A DNA stretch of 64,000 nt from Desulfovibrio sp. X2 (GCF_000422205.1 NZ_ATHV01000028.1:34941-98940), one strand, 5' to 3'; shown: positions 8,534-17,607, counted from the stretch's first letter. Numbers and translations are program-made. The notes: generated by a model not told the origin, from the sequence alone.

Positions 8534-9436
8534 ATGGCCGGCGATCCGACCACCGGAATCGGCGGGCTGCCCGACGCGGGCAGCGCCGAGATGGCGCGCC
8601 AGAAGGTGCGTCTGGACGAGCTCAAGCACCGCGTCGAGGGCGGCAAGTCCTCGGAGAAGGACCTGCGCAAGGTCTGCTCCGACTTCGAGGCCATCTTCAT
8701 GCAGAAGATGTGGGAGCAGATGCAGCACTCCATACCCAAGGAGGGCTACCTGCACAGCCGCTACGAAGACCAGTACATGTCCATGTTCAGCCAGGAGCTC
8801 TCCAAGAAGTTCGCCAACGCAGGCGGCATAGGGCTCGCGGACATGATGTACAAGCAGCTCTCCGCCGAGCTCAAGTCGAAGCAGAATCCGGCACAGCACG
8901 TCCCGGTGCGCCCGCTCGACGCGCACGACGAGCTTCCCGGCCAGCCGGGCGTCTCCGGCGGGCACGCCGCGGCCCCGGCCCCCCAGGCTCCTCAGGCTCC
9001 CCACGAGGCGCAGGCCGCCCCCGCCCCCCACGCCGCGCAGACGGCCCGGGCAGCCCAGGCCGCGCCCCATGCGACCGAGGCTCGGGCCTCCTCCGGGATC
9101 ATCGACGTGGGCGGGCTTTCCCAGGCCGAGGCCGACCGCCGCGCCGCGGAACTGGCCGCGTCCATCACCGCGAGCCTCGGCGAGCGCCTGGCCGACGCGG
9201 CGGGCGAGGCGGGCGGCGCGGTCGCGAACCGCGGCGCGGATCATGACGCGAATACGGGCGCGAATACGGCCGCGAACACGACCGGCACGGACGGCAGGAC
9301 TCTTGCACAGTCAGGGGACAGAGCCTCCGAGGGGGGAAGAATCGTCCTAGAGGCGAACGCTTCCGGACAGACCCTCTACAGGCCCGGCAGGTCGCGCCGC
9401 ACGGCCGCCGCAAAGGGCGGAGGCGACGCGGGCTAA
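8534..9436 (+). CDS. flgJ: FlgJ-type rod-binding protein without a muramidase domain
   Basis: A 300-residue protein. Residues about 30-115 form the rod-binding domain: KVCSDFEAIFMQKMWEQMQ followed by the segment ending SKKFANAGGIGLADMMYKQL. The rest is an alanine/proline-rich, probably disordered tail with short repeats (ANTGANTAANTTGT). The glucosaminidase domain that enteric FlgJ carries is absent and no peptidase domain replaces it. A separate lytic enzyme, perhaps one of the MltA or MltB proteins in this window, would be needed to open the wall for the rod. The tail is compositionally loose, so its length may vary between strains. Confidence 0.85.
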   Translation: MAGDPTTGIGGLPDAGSAEMARQKVRLDELKHRVEGGKSSEKDLRKVCSDFEAIFMQKMWEQMQHSIPKEGYLHSRYEDQYMSMFSQELSKKFANAGGIGLADMMYKQLSAELKSKQNPAQHVPVRPLDAHDELPGQPGVSGGHAAAPAPQAPQAPHEAQAAPAPHAAQTARAAQAAPHATEARASSGIIDVGGLSQAEADRRAAELAASITASLGERLADAAGEAGGAVANRGADHDANTGANTAANTTGTDGRTLAQSGDRASEGGRIVLEANASGQTLYRPGRSRRTAAAKGGGDAG

Positions 9437-9454
9437 CAAACCCTGGAGCACGCC

Positions 9455-9934
9455 ATGAGCGAAATGATGCGGGAAAATCTGGACAGGCAGCACAAGGCGA
9501 TGGTCGTCCTCTACGAGCTGCTGCAGGAAGAATTTTCCCTTCTGCGTGCCGGAAAGCCGCAGGAGGTCACCGGCCTCGAGATGTCCATCCAGGAGCTGAT
9601 CCGCCAGATCGCCCTGGAGCGCGCCGAGCTCAAGAGCATGGTCCTGGCCCGCGAGGGCACGGTCGTGCGCCTGAACGTCCTGGTGGATTCCATGCCTCCC
9701 GAGGAGGGCGAGCCGCTGCGCAAGCTCGTGAACACCATCGACGCCCTGGAGCAGGCCTGCGCCCGGCAGGCGGACAAGAACAGCAACCTCGCCATGGCCC
9801 TCTTCGACCAGAGCAAGAGCATGCTCGAGTTCATGCAGAGCCAGATCAAGCCCAAGCGCGTGGACGTCTATGCGCGCAACGGACGTTTCGCCCAGGGCAA
9901 GTCCGAGGCGGCCCTCCTGCACGGGAGATACTAG
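9455..9934 (+). CDS. flgN: FlgN-type flagellar export chaperone
   Basis: A 159-residue, mostly alpha-helical, charged protein with heptad-like spacing (LYELLQEEFSLLRAGKPQEV, IQELIRQIALERAELKSMV). It matches FlgN in size, helix pattern and position directly before flgK and flgL, whose products FlgN keeps unfolded for export. Sequence conservation in FlgN is weak, so the call rests partly on context. Its stop (9932-9934) touches the flgK start (9935). Confidence 0.8.
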   Translation: MSEMMRENLDRQHKAMVVLYELLQEEFSLLRAGKPQEVTGLEMSIQELIRQIALERAELKSMVLAREGTVVRLNVLVDSMPPEEGEPLRKLVNTIDALEQACARQADKNSNLAMALFDQSKSMLEFMQSQIKPKRVDVYARNGRFAQGKSEAALLHGRY

Positions 9935-12055
9935 ATGTCCGTCAACTCCCTGCTCGGCATCGGCCAGTCCGGGATCTTCGCCTCTCAGTCGTCGATCCAG
10001 ACGGTCGGCAACAACATCGCCAACGTCGATACGCCGGGCTACCACCGCCGCACGGTGGAGCTCGACGAGGCCATGTCGATCAACGGCAATCCCGGCCAGA
10101 TCGGCACGGGCGTGCTGGCCACGCAGGTGGTGCGCAGCTTCGACCAGTTCGTCGAGAACACGTACAACACCAAGGCCTCCGACCGCGACCGCTGGAACTC
10201 CCTGAACACCGAGCTGAAGGGCCTCGACTCCCTGTTCAACGAGTCCAACCAGGACGGGCTGAACGCGGCCCTGTCCGGATATTTCTCCGCCTGGAACGAC
10301 CTGGCCGCCGCGCCGGACAGCTATCCCGCGCGCGAGGCCCTGCTCTCCAAGACCCAGGTCCTCACCGGGCTGCTGAACAGCGCGGATGCCCAGATGGCGT
10401 CCCTGCAGAAGCAGACCGACAGCTACATCAGCCAGGACGTCACCACGGTCAACGACCTGACCACGTCCATCGCCGCGCTCAACAAGCAGATCAACGAGCA
10501 GGACATCCCGGGCGTCAACAACGTCAACGAGCTCTACGACAAGCGCGACTCCCTGGTGCGCCAGCTGGCCGAGAAGATCGACATCACCTACGTGGACAAC
10601 GGCGGCGGCAACGTCACCATCCTCACGCGGGCGGGACAGCCCCTGGTGGACGGCGCGGAGCGCTACGAGATCAAGTTCGAGGGGCCGAAGAGCTTCAACG
10701 ACCTGACGCCGGACTCCAACTTCGACGGCAAGATCAATTTCTCCGGCGACGACGACTACGAGTACACCTTCCAGGTGGTGCAGGGCGGCTCCGTGAACAG
10801 CGGCGCCTCCGCGGCCATGATGAAGGTCTCGCTGGACGGCGGCAAGACCTGGCTCAAGGACGACGACGGCAACACGCTCCTCGTCCCGGCACGCCCCGAC
10901 GACGGCAAGATCACCGTCCGCGGCCTCAAGATCTGGTTCGGCACCGCTGACAATTCCCAGGCCACCCCGAGCAACGACATGGAGGTGGGCGACACCTTCA
11001 CCGTGGTGCCCAAGAAGGGGCTGTACTGGTACCAGAACACCTCGTCCTTCGTGAACATCACGCCGCAGACGAGCTTCACCGGACAGGCGGACGACTCCCG
11101 CGTGACCGGCGGCAGCCTCGCGGGCTACTTCAATTTCCGCGACGACTACGTGGGCAACTACCGCGACAAGCTCGACGCCTTCTCCAAGACCCTGGTCTGG
11201 GAGACCAACCGCATCCACAGCCAGGGCGCGGGCCTCGATCCCCAGAGCTCGCTCTCCGGCACCTACGGCGTGGACAACGACGCCGTGGCGCTCGGCAGCG
11301 GGGCCTCGGGCCTGGCCTTCGCCGACAAGCTCTCCTCGGGCACGTCCATGGTCTACCTCTACGACGCGCAGAGCGGCGCGCTGGTCTCGAGCGCGGCGCT
11401 GGACTTCGACCCGTCCACGCCCGGGCAGCAGAACTTCGATCCCGACACGAACACCCTGCAAGACGTCTGCACCGCCCTCAACAACGCCTTCCCCGGCAAG
11501 CTCTCGGCGCAGATCGTGAACCACAGGCTGCAGATACACAGCGCCGACGGCTCGAAATTCGAGCTCGGCGAGGACACCACGGGGCTGTGGGCGGCGCTCG
11601 GCATCAACACCTTCCTCGACGGCTCGAACGCGGAGGACGTCTCCTTCAACACGAACGTCACCCAGGACTTGGCCCACATCAACGCGGGCCACGTCAACGG
11701 CGCCGGCGAGGCCAACACGGGCGACAACACCACGGCCGCGTCCATCGTCGGGCTGGAGACCAAGAACGTCGACATTCTCACGCTGCAGGCGGGCAAGCTC
11801 AACGAGACCATGTCGAGCTTCTACAACTCCCTGGTGGCCGAAGTGGGCAGCGACACGGAGCAGGCCAACTTCAACTTCACCTACCAGAAGGCCCTGGCCG
11901 ACGACCTCGACCGCCGCCAGCAGGAAGCCTCGGGCGTCAACCTGGACCAGGAGCTGAGCGACCTGATCAAGTTCCAGCACTCCTACACGGCCGCGGCCAA
12001 GCTGATCACCACCGCGGACCAGATGATCCAGACCCTGCTTGCGATCAAGCAGTAG
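9935..12055 (+). CDS. flgK: Hook-filament junction protein FlgK (HAP1)
   Basis: A 706-residue protein with both terminal FlgK signatures: the N-terminal block starting SQSSIQTVGNNIANVDTPGY and the C-terminal block VNLDQELSDLIKFQHSYTAA with LITTADQMIQTLLAI. The middle (about residues 250-560) is a large surface-exposed insert, making the protein longer than the enteric 547 residues. It joins the hook to the filament together with FlgL. The start abuts the flgN stop, with GGGAGA just upstream. Confidence 0.95.
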   Translation: MSVNSLLGIGQSGIFASQSSIQTVGNNIANVDTPGYHRRTVELDEAMSINGNPGQIGTGVLATQVVRSFDQFVENTYNTKASDRDRWNSLNTELKGLDSLFNESNQDGLNAALSGYFSAWNDLAAAPDSYPAREALLSKTQVLTGLLNSADAQMASLQKQTDSYISQDVTTVNDLTTSIAALNKQINEQDIPGVNNVNELYDKRDSLVRQLAEKIDITYVDNGGGNVTILTRAGQPLVDGAERYEIKFEGPKSFNDLTPDSNFDGKINFSGDDDYEYTFQVVQGGSVNSGASAAMMKVSLDGGKTWLKDDDGNTLLVPARPDDGKITVRGLKIWFGTADNSQATPSNDMEVGDTFTVVPKKGLYWYQNTSSFVNITPQTSFTGQADDSRVTGGSLAGYFNFRDDYVGNYRDKLDAFSKTLVWETNRIHSQGAGLDPQSSLSGTYGVDNDAVALGSGASGLAFADKLSSGTSMVYLYDAQSGALVSSAALDFDPSTPGQQNFDPDTNTLQDVCTALNNAFPGKLSAQIVNHRLQIHSADGSKFELGEDTTGLWAALGINTFLDGSNAEDVSFNTNVTQDLAHINAGHVNGAGEANTGDNTTAASIVGLETKNVDILTLQAGKLNETMSSFYNSLVAEVGSDTEQANFNFTYQKALADDLDRRQQEASGVNLDQELSDLIKFQHSYTAAAKLITTADQMIQTLLAIKQ

Positions 12056-12069
12056 GGAGGGCAGACACC

Positions 12070-13629
12070 ATGCGCGTCACGCAGCAGATGATGTACGGCA
12101 ACTTCCTGCTGTACATGAACAACAACCTCTCGGACCTGATGGAGTCCAACCTCCAGTCCTCGAGCCAGAAGCGCATCAACCGGCCCTCGGACGACCCCGT
12201 GGGCACGGCGCGCGTGCTGGACCTGCGCACCTCGCTGTCCGGCATCGCCACCTACCAGAAGAACATCGACACGGCCAAGGGCTGGCTGAACCTCGCGGAC
12301 ACCACGCTTCTGCAGGTTTCGGACGTCATCACCCAGGCCAAGGGCATCGCCGAGCAGGCGGCCACCGGCACCCTGAGCAAGGAGAACCGGGAGCAGATCT
12401 CGTATCAGGCGCGCCAGCTCTTCGAGCAGCTCGTCTCCCTGGCCAACACGTCCTACGACAACAAGTCCATCTTCGCAGGCCACAAGGTCGACAAGGACGC
12501 CTTCGCGGAGCGGCTGTGGGCCACGGCCAGCGACAACTCGCTCGACAACGGAGGCTGGACCATCGAGGGTTCCGCCGACAAGACCGTGCTCGTGCAGTTC
12601 ACGGACACGGCCGCGGCCAGCGGCGGCAGCGTGAGCAACATCGGCAGCGCCACCCTGGGCTATCGCTACAGCACGGACGGCGGCCAGACCTTCACCTCCG
12701 TGAACGGCCCCATCCCGGTCTCGGGCGGCAAGGCGCTCCTGAACCTGGGCGGGGTCAAGATGACGCTCGACGCGGGCACCCAGGTCACGACCACCTCCAT
12801 CTCCAATCCCAACGACGACCGGGGCACCTGGTTCTGGGTGCGCCCCACGGCCCAGTACATGGGCGACGACAAGGACTCGGCCTCGGTGGACGAGTACGGC
12901 ACGCAGACCATCGCCGGGCAGGCCACGGGCTCGTTCCCGGGCAACGTCACCGTGCGCATCGATTCGGGCGGCGGCTCGCTGCTCGGCCCGATCCTCTATT
13001 CGTACAGCATGGACAACGGCAACACCTGGACCACGGGCAACATCATGGCCTCGGGCGTCTCGTCCAACGCGGCCACGCTCGTGGTGCCGGGAGGCATCCT
13101 GACGCTCTCCTCCAACGGCGGCAACACGCTGTTCGCGGGCGACCAGTTCGTCATCCACCCGCGCATGGCGGACATCAAGCTGCGCATCGCGGTGAGCGAG
13201 GAGATCAGCATCAACAACGTCGGCAAGGACATCTTCGGCGGCGTGTACCAGGACCCGAACGCCTCGAACGCCTCGCTGGTCTTCGGCAACGATGCGGCCA
13301 AGAACCTCTTCGACGTCATGGGGCGGCTGGTCGGCTATCTGGAGACGAACAACCAGACCGGCATCCAGGGCGTGCTCGAGGACCTGGACAAGGCCCACAG
13401 CCAGGTGCTGAACCAGGCCGCCAACGTGGCGGGGCGCGAGAACCGGCTGACCGTGGCGGGCAACGTGCTCTCGAGCCTCAAGTTGAACGACAACGAGCGC
13501 CTGGGATCGGTCGAGGACATCGACCTGGGCGAGCTTCTGACCAAGATGGCCCAGCAGCAGCTGGCCTACGAGACCGTGCTCAAGAGTTCGAGCATGATCA
13601 TGAAGATGACGCTCACGAACTATCTCTAG
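12070..13629 (+). CDS. flgL: Hook-filament junction protein FlgL (HAP3)
   Basis: A 519-residue flagellin-like protein. The N-terminus has MNNNLSDLMESNLQSSSQK and RINRPSDDPVGTARVLDLR, the FlgL/flagellin helical signature; the C-terminal helix reads LAYETVLKSSSMIMKMTLTN. The central part is long for FlgL, presumably a surface domain. The longer open frame starting inside flgK is ignored, because GGGAGGGCAG lies just before ATG 12070. It ends the flagellar run; repeat A1 begins one base after its stop. Confidence 0.93.
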   Translation: MRVTQQMMYGNFLLYMNNNLSDLMESNLQSSSQKRINRPSDDPVGTARVLDLRTSLSGIATYQKNIDTAKGWLNLADTTLLQVSDVITQAKGIAEQAATGTLSKENREQISYQARQLFEQLVSLANTSYDNKSIFAGHKVDKDAFAERLWATASDNSLDNGGWTIEGSADKTVLVQFTDTAAASGGSVSNIGSATLGYRYSTDGGQTFTSVNGPIPVSGGKALLNLGGVKMTLDAGTQVTTTSISNPNDDRGTWFWVRPTAQYMGDDKDSASVDEYGTQTIAGQATGSFPGNVTVRIDSGGGSLLGPILYSYSMDNGNTWTTGNIMASGVSSNAATLVVPGGILTLSSNGGNTLFAGDQFVIHPRMADIKLRIAVSEEISINNVGKDIFGGVYQDPNASNASLVFGNDAAKNLFDVMGRLVGYLETNNQTGIQGVLEDLDKAHSQVLNQAANVAGRENRLTVAGNVLSSLKLNDNERLGSVEDIDLGELLTKMAQQQLAYETVLKSSSMIMKMTLTNYL

Positions 13630-13630
13630 C

Positions 13631-13797
13631 GTCGCGTTCATGGAAAAAGTCGATATGCCGTACAGGAGCCGTCCGCGACACGTGAACCGGGCGAATGCGC
13701 GGTTCCGCCGCCGGCGGCACGGGCAAGCCGAAAACCGCGTTTTCGGCGCGGCGGTCTTCCGCGGAATACGGCTTTGCGTATTCTGCGGACGTCACAC
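13631..13797 (+). repeat. Family A structured repeat, copy A1 (flgL-csrA gap)
   Basis: A 167-nt non-coding element also found at 15881-16050 and about 23085-23231. Predicted stems in order: P1 GTCGCG/CGCGAC (13631-13636 with 13674-13679); P2 GAACCG/CGGTTC (13684-13689 with 13700-13705); P3 GCCGCC/GGCGGC (13707-13718); P4 GCCGAAAAC/GTTTTCGGC (13727-13735 with 13739-13747); P5, a 12-bp stem 13759-13770 with 13777-13788 around a GCTTTG loop. It ends in the conserved tail GACGTCACAC. It starts right after the flgL stop and lies upstream of the candidate csrA promoter. I do not recognise a described family. Confidence 0.85.
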
Positions 13798-13946
13798 GAG
13801 GAGCGTTTGCGAGAAGGGCGTTTGGGGCCCCGCGCGCGTCCGCCGGGCATGCCGGGACGATTGCGCTTGACGATCAGGAGGCGCGCGGACAGAATGCGCC
13901 TCTGCCGTGCGGGAGTCCGCGCGGGGACGACAACCGGGACCGCGAA
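13798..13946. other. Remainder of the flgL-csrA gap
   Basis: Together with repeat A1 this makes a 317-base gap. Apart from the candidate promoter at 13867-13895 I see no gene. Reading csrA further upstream in frame would translate the repeat and is not supported. Confidence 0.5.
13867..13895 (+). promoter_or_regulatory. Candidate sigma-70 promoter for csrA-fliW
   Basis: TTGACG (13867-13872) and CAGAAT (13890-13895) are 17 nt apart, matching 5 of 6 and 4 of 6 consensus bases. The start would be near 13902, about 45 nt before csrA. It would let csrA-fliW be transcribed independently of the flagellar operon. Confidence 0.5.
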
Positions 13947-14180
13947 ATGCTGATATTGACCCGTCGCCCAGGAGAATCCATCCACGTGGGCGACACCATG
14001 AAGATTACTGTCCTGTCCGTGAAGGGCAAGCAGATAAAGATCGGGCTGGAAGTCCCGGACGACGTGCCCGTGTACCGCGAGGAGCTTTACGTGAAGGTCA
14101 GGGAGCAGAACCGGCTTGCCCTGGAAGCCCTTGAGAACGACCTGATGGCGGCGGCGGAATTATGGCCCGGAAAGAAGTAA
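13947..14180 (+). CDS. csrA: Carbon storage regulator CsrA
   Basis: A 77-residue RNA-binding protein. The sequence begins [20 protein letters not shown], and continues [23 protein letters not shown], the classic CsrA strands including Arg-Arg near the N-terminus and the VPVYREE segment. CsrA binds GGA motifs in mRNA leaders and in many bacteria represses flagellin translation. No clear ribosome site precedes ATG 13947. The 3' end overlaps the fliW start (14162), so the regulator and its antagonist are co-translated. Confidence 0.97.
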   Translation: MLILTRRPGESIHVGDTMKITVLSVKGKQIKIGLEVPDDVPVYREELYVKVREQNRLALEALENDLMAAAELWPGKK

Positions 14181-14662
14181 CCATCCAGACTCGCCTGGGC
14201 GAGCGCACGGTGGACCAGTCCCGGATCATCACCTTCCCCAAGGGGCTGATCGGCTTCGAGAACCGGCACGAGTTCGCGCTCCTGCAGATCCGCGACGACT
14301 CGCCGTTCATGCTCCTGCAGTGCCTGAAGGACTCCAAGCTCGGGCTCGTGGTCACGGATCCCTTCGCCTTCCTGGAGGACTACGAGATCCAGATCGGCGA
14401 CGCGGAGCAGAAGATCCTGCGCATCGAGAACATCCGGCAGCTGGCCATACTGGTCACGGTGACCATCCCGCAGGGCAGGCCCGACGCCGCCGCCCTGAAC
14501 CTCACCGGCCCCATCTGCGTCAACTCCAAGTCGCACATCGGCCTGCAGGTGCCGCAGACCGACCCGCGCTTTCCCACCCACTATTCCCTGTCCCTGAAGC
14601 AGGCCGAAGGCCAGAGCGGGGAAAAGACCGGGACGAAGGCCGAAGAGAAGGCCGGGGAGTAG
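14162..14662 (+). CDS. fliW: Flagellar assembly factor FliW (CsrA antagonist)
   Basis: A 166-residue protein with the FliW signature [21 protein letters not shown] and a later [21 protein letters not shown] segment. Known FliW binds both CsrA and flagellin, releasing CsrA when flagellin is exported. The gene starts 19 bases inside csrA, and the pair sits next to flgKL. The C-terminal 20 residues are charged and variable. An intrinsic terminator follows. Confidence 0.95.
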   Translation: MARKEVTIQTRLGERTVDQSRIITFPKGLIGFENRHEFALLQIRDDSPFMLLQCLKDSKLGLVVTDPFAFLEDYEIQIGDAEQKILRIENIRQLAILVTVTIPQGRPDAAALNLTGPICVNSKSHIGLQVPQTDPRFPTHYSLSLKQAEGQSGEKTGTKAEEKAGE

Positions 14663-14684
14663 GCCGCAGGCTTTTCGATCAGAC

Positions 14685-14723
14685 CGGCCCCGGTCCGCTT
14701 GCGGGCCGGGGCCGTTTCTGTTT
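14685..14723 (+). terminator. Intrinsic terminator after csrA-fliW
   Basis: CGGCCCCGGTCCGC (14685-14698) pairs with GCGGGCCGGGGCCG (14701-14714), followed by TTTCTGTTT. It lies between the fliW stop and the convergent WD40 gene. Confidence 0.8.
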
Positions 14724-14728
14724 CGGGC

Positions 14729-15823
14729 CTAGGAAGAGGCCAGCCGCACGAGGTCGAGCAGGAAGAGCGCGCCCTCGTCGTTGCCCCCGCACAGATAGCG
14801 TCCGTCCGGCGACCAGGCGAGGCAGGAGATGCGCTCGCCGCCCAGGCTGAAGAGCGGCTTGGCCGAGCGGCGCACCGAATCGCCCAGGAAGACCGCTCCG
14901 GTGTCGTAGCCCGCGGCCAGCAGCGGCAGGGCCGGGTGCGGCGCCACGATGCGCACGTAGCCGTGCTCGAAGGCGCCGAAGACGATCGGCTCGCCGCGCT
15001 TCTCGGGTGGCGCGCCCAGGTCCCACATGACCACGGCCTGCTCGCCGCTGGTCATCAGGAAGCGGCTCTCGCCGTCGAAGGCCAGACTCTCCACCTTGAT
15101 CGGGTAGCCCTCGAGCACGAAGCCCTCGCTCTCCTGCAGGTCGAGGATGCGCACGGCCTTGTCCGGCGTGGCGGTGGCCGCGAAGCGGCCGTCCGGGGAG
15201 ACGGTCAGGGCCAGGTGCGCGCCCTCGCCCTCCACCGGCCGTCCGGCAGGGGAGGAGGGCGGGATGTCCCACATGGTCAGCCCGCCGTTGTGCGAGGCGT
15301 AGAGGATGCGGCCGCGCGCGCCCGAGGCCAGCCCTGCGGCGTTGGCCGGAAGCGGCCCGAGGACCGTGGGCCCGGCGAAGGGGCACTCGTCGTCCTCCTC
15401 ATCGGGCTCGAAGAGCAGCACCTCGCGGCCAAGGGTGGCCGCGAAGCGGCCGTTGGCGCAGACGGCCAGATGCTCGATCCATTTGCCCTTGCGCGCGTAG
15501 ATGTCGCAGCCCTCGCCCGCGCCCTCTCCCGCGGTCCGGGTCAGGACCACGCGGCCGTCGTCGCCGCCGCTCAGGAATCCGGCCTCCATGGTGGCCAGGC
15601 TCAGGATCGCGCCCTCGTGGGGCTTGGTGGTCATGGCCGCGCGCGCCTCGCAGTCGAGGAGCAGCAGGCGGCCGTCACCCGTGGAGAAGGCGGCGTGCGT
15701 CCGGCCGGATTCGCCGTCGGCCGCGAAGGCGCAGGCCGTGACGTAGGCGTCGGTCTGGGCCAGGGAGAGGCCGGGGACGTTCTCGTCGGCCATCCATTCC
15801 ATGCTGTCCATGTTCGGGGTCAT
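14729..15823 (-). CDS. WD40-repeat (beta-propeller) protein
   Basis: A 364-residue protein with repeated WD40-like blades: LTVSPDGRFAATATPDKAVRILDLQ, LAFDGESRFLMTSGEQAVVMWDLG and LAWSPDGRYLCGGNDEGALFLLDL are the clearest. No signal peptide or membrane segment is seen, so it is probably a cytoplasmic scaffold or interaction platform. Start 15823 is preceded by AAGGAG at 7 nt; the second ATG six bases further upstream is too close to that site, and the open frame beyond runs through repeat A2. It is downstream of the CobW-family gene on the same strand. Partner unknown. Confidence 0.8.
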   Translation of the reverse strand: MTPNMDSMEWMADENVPGLSLAQTDAYVTACAFAADGESGRTHAAFSTGDGRLLLLDCEARAAMTTKPHEGAILSLATMEAGFLSGGDDGRVVLTRTAGEGAGEGCDIYARKGKWIEHLAVCANGRFAATLGREVLLFEPDEEDDECPFAGPTVLGPLPANAAGLASGARGRILYASHNGGLTMWDIPPSSPAGRPVEGEGAHLALTVSPDGRFAATATPDKAVRILDLQESEGFVLEGYPIKVESLAFDGESRFLMTSGEQAVVMWDLGAPPEKRGEPIVFGAFEHGYVRIVAPHPALPLLAAGYDTGAVFLGDSVRRSAKPLFSLGGERISCLAWSPDGRYLCGGNDEGALFLLDLVRLASS

Positions 15824-15880
15824 CCTCATTCTCCTTGGGGAGTCGGGGCGTTCTCTGGAATCGGTCGGAGCGGCCCTGGT

Positions 15881-16050
15881 GTCGCGTCCATGAAAAAAGT
15901 CGATACGCTGCGCAGTGGTCGTACGCGACACATGAACCGGGCGGATGCACGGTTCAGCCGCCCTTGGCGGCGTGAGCAAGCCGAAAACCACGTTTTCGGC
16001 GCGGCGATCTCCCGCAAAATACGGCTTTGCGTATTTTGCGGACATCACAC
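15881..16050 (+). repeat. Family A structured repeat, copy A2
   Basis: 170-nt copy in the same + orientation as A1 and A3, although both flanking genes are on the minus strand. Stems: P1 15881-15886 with 15924-15929; P2 15934-15939 with 15950-15955; P3 GCCGCC-CTT-GGCGGC (15957-15971); P4 15980-15988 with 15992-16000; P5 CCGCAAAATACG (16012-16023) with CGTATTTTGCGG (16030-16041), loop GCTTTG. The tail GACATCACAC overlaps the first base of the stop codon of the CobW-family gene (16050-16052). On the minus strand it would form a hairpin-rich 3' end for that gene. Confidence 0.85.
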
Positions 16051-17018
16051 TAGGCCCGGCAGGCCTCGAGCCCGGCGCGCAGGGCGGCCTCGTCGAGGCC
16101 GCGGCCGATGAACACGGCCCGGGAGATGCGCTCCTCGTCGTCCTTCCAGGGAGCGCCGAAGCCCACCTCGAGCAGCATGTGCACGCCCTGGAAGACCAGG
16201 CGCTGGGCGTTGCCCGCGGCGTGCATGATGCCCTTGCAGCGGTAGACGTCCTGTCCCTGCTCGGCCAGGAAGCTTCCCAGGTGCTCGCGCAGCTTCTCCA
16301 CGTCCACCGGGCCGTCCAGGGTGATGGAGACGCTGGTCACGCCGGATTCGTGGGCGCCCTTGGCCGGGGCGTCGAGCATGGCGGGCGAGAGGAAGAGCAG
16401 GCGCGAGAGGTCGAAGGAGCGGCGGCCGAGGATCTCTTCGATGGGCGCGTCGCAGCGCGTGGTGCGCAGGATGCGGGCCTGGGGGTTGAGGGCCCGGATG
16501 CGGGCCTCCATGGCGGCGAGGCGGTCCTCGCCGACGAGGTCGGCCTTGTTCAGCAGCAGGAGATCGCCGTAGACGACCTGCTCGACGGCTTCCTTGGCCG
16601 CTTCCGTGGCCGAATCGCCGGAAAGGTCGAAGTGCACCGCGTCCACCACCGTGACCACGGAGTCGAGCAGCGTGCCCTGGCGCATGTCGTCGTCCATGAA
16701 GAAGGTCTGGATGATGGGCGAGGGATCGGCCAGCCCCGTGGTCTCGAGCAGGATGCCGTCGATGTCGCGCCGCTTGACGAGCGAGGAGAGCACCCGGATG
16801 AGGTCGCCGCGCACGGTGCAGCAGACGCATCCGTTGTTCATGTTGTAGATCTCTTCGTCGCTGTCCACGACGAGGTCGCCGTCGATGCCGATCTCGCCGA
16901 ACTCGTTGACGATCACGGCGAAGCGAAGTCCGTGCTCCTCGGACAGGATGCGGTTCAGCAGGGTGGTCTTGCCCGCCCCGAGGTAGCCTGTCAGAACTGT
17001 GACGGGTATCTGTCGCAT
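16050..17018 (-). CDS. CobW/G3E family GTPase (metal chaperone)
   Basis: A 322-residue G3E P-loop GTPase. Visible motifs: Walker [16 protein letters not shown] near the N-terminus, the metal-binding [13 protein letters not shown] (CxCC), Walker B region [11 protein letters not shown] and NKADLV for guanine. A CobW C-terminal domain ([32 protein letters not shown]) completes it. Such proteins insert or deliver Zn or Co; which metal cannot be told here. Start 17018 has AAGGAG six bases upstream. It probably shares a transcript with, or ends before, the WD40 gene, with repeat A2 in between. Confidence 0.9.
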   Translation of the reverse strand: MRQIPVTVLTGYLGAGKTTLLNRILSEEHGLRFAVIVNEFGEIGIDGDLVVDSDEEIYNMNNGCVCCTVRGDLIRVLSSLVKRRDIDGILLETTGLADPSPIIQTFFMDDDMRQGTLLDSVVTVVDAVHFDLSGDSATEAAKEAVEQVVYGDLLLLNKADLVGEDRLAAMEARIRALNPQARILRTTRCDAPIEEILGRRSFDLSRLLFLSPAMLDAPAKGAHESGVTSVSITLDGPVDVEKLREHLGSFLAEQGQDVYRCKGIMHAAGNAQRLVFQGVHMLLEVGFGAPWKDDEERISRAVFIGRGLDEAALRAGLEACRA

Positions 17019-17177
17019 GAAAGACTCCTTGGCTTCGCGCCGGTTTTGCGGCGCGGAACTGGCCGTGTAGACCAATCGGCCCCGGAAGTGAAGGGACCGG
17101 ATCGAAGGCCCGGGGAGCGGGCGGATGGAGCAGGGCCGCAGGAGGGAGCAGGGCGCCCCGCCGCCCTGTCCGCGCGC

Positions 17178-17216
17178 AAAAAAAAGCGGCGGGCGGGAAG
17201 TTTCCCCCCCGCCCGT
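17178..17216 (-). terminator. Candidate terminator downstream of flgM
   Basis: Read on the minus strand, a GGGCGGG/CCCGCCC stem is followed, after five more bases, by nine T residues (A-run at 17178-17186). It lies about 90 nt after the flgM stop. Confidence 0.55.
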
Positions 17217-17304
17217 CTTGCGCCGTCCGGCGTGCCGCTTGGCGATTCGTCCCGCCGTCCGGGCGCCTCTTGCGTCCGGCCTGCGCGAATCCTGAAAGGT
17301 CAGG

Positions 17305-17607
17305 CTAGGCGATAAGGCTCAGGTCCTCGCGGACGATGCCTTCCGCGATCTTCTTGTTGTCGGGCTGGTACGTGCCGTCCTTGATGCGGGCCTTGAGGTC
17401 CGCGATCTTCTCGGCGCGCACGTCCGGATCGGTGCCCGCGCTGCGCACGGCAAGGCTGCGCAGGGTGCCCTCGCTGGACAGGGAGACCTTGTCCCCGGTC
17501 GCAGAGTCGGACTTCTGGCCCTTGTCCGCAGCGTCGTTGCGCTCGGCCTTGTCGATCTTCTTGCTGTCGTACGGCGTTCCCGCGATCAGCAGATTCTTGA
17601 TTTCCAT
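17305..17607 (-). CDS. flgM: Anti-sigma-28 factor FlgM
   Basis: A 100-residue protein with the FlgM layout: a disordered, charged N-terminal half ([19 protein letters not shown]) and a C-terminal sigma-binding region ([37 protein letters not shown]). FlgM holds FliA inactive until it is secreted through the finished hook. GAGGT precedes the ATG. It is separated from csrA-fliW by two minus-strand genes, and a sigma-28-like promoter lies 65 nt upstream, which would give the usual feedback loop. Confidence 0.93.
   Translation of the reverse strand: MEIKNLLIAGTPYDSKKIDKAERNDAADKGQKSDSATGDKVSLSSEGTLRSLAVRSAGTDPDVRAEKIADLKARIKDGTYQPDNKKIAEGIVREDLSLIA

Noticed and set aside
9347..11980. 877-codon open frame on the minus strand opposite flgN-flgK
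   Set aside because: Composition is His/Arg/Val/Leu-biased as expected for the antisense of GC-rich codons; flgN and flgK on the other strand have clear family motifs.
13695..13946. Longer csrA reading upstream into repeat A1
   Set aside because: It would add 84 residues from the repeat to a protein whose family starts exactly at MLILTRR.
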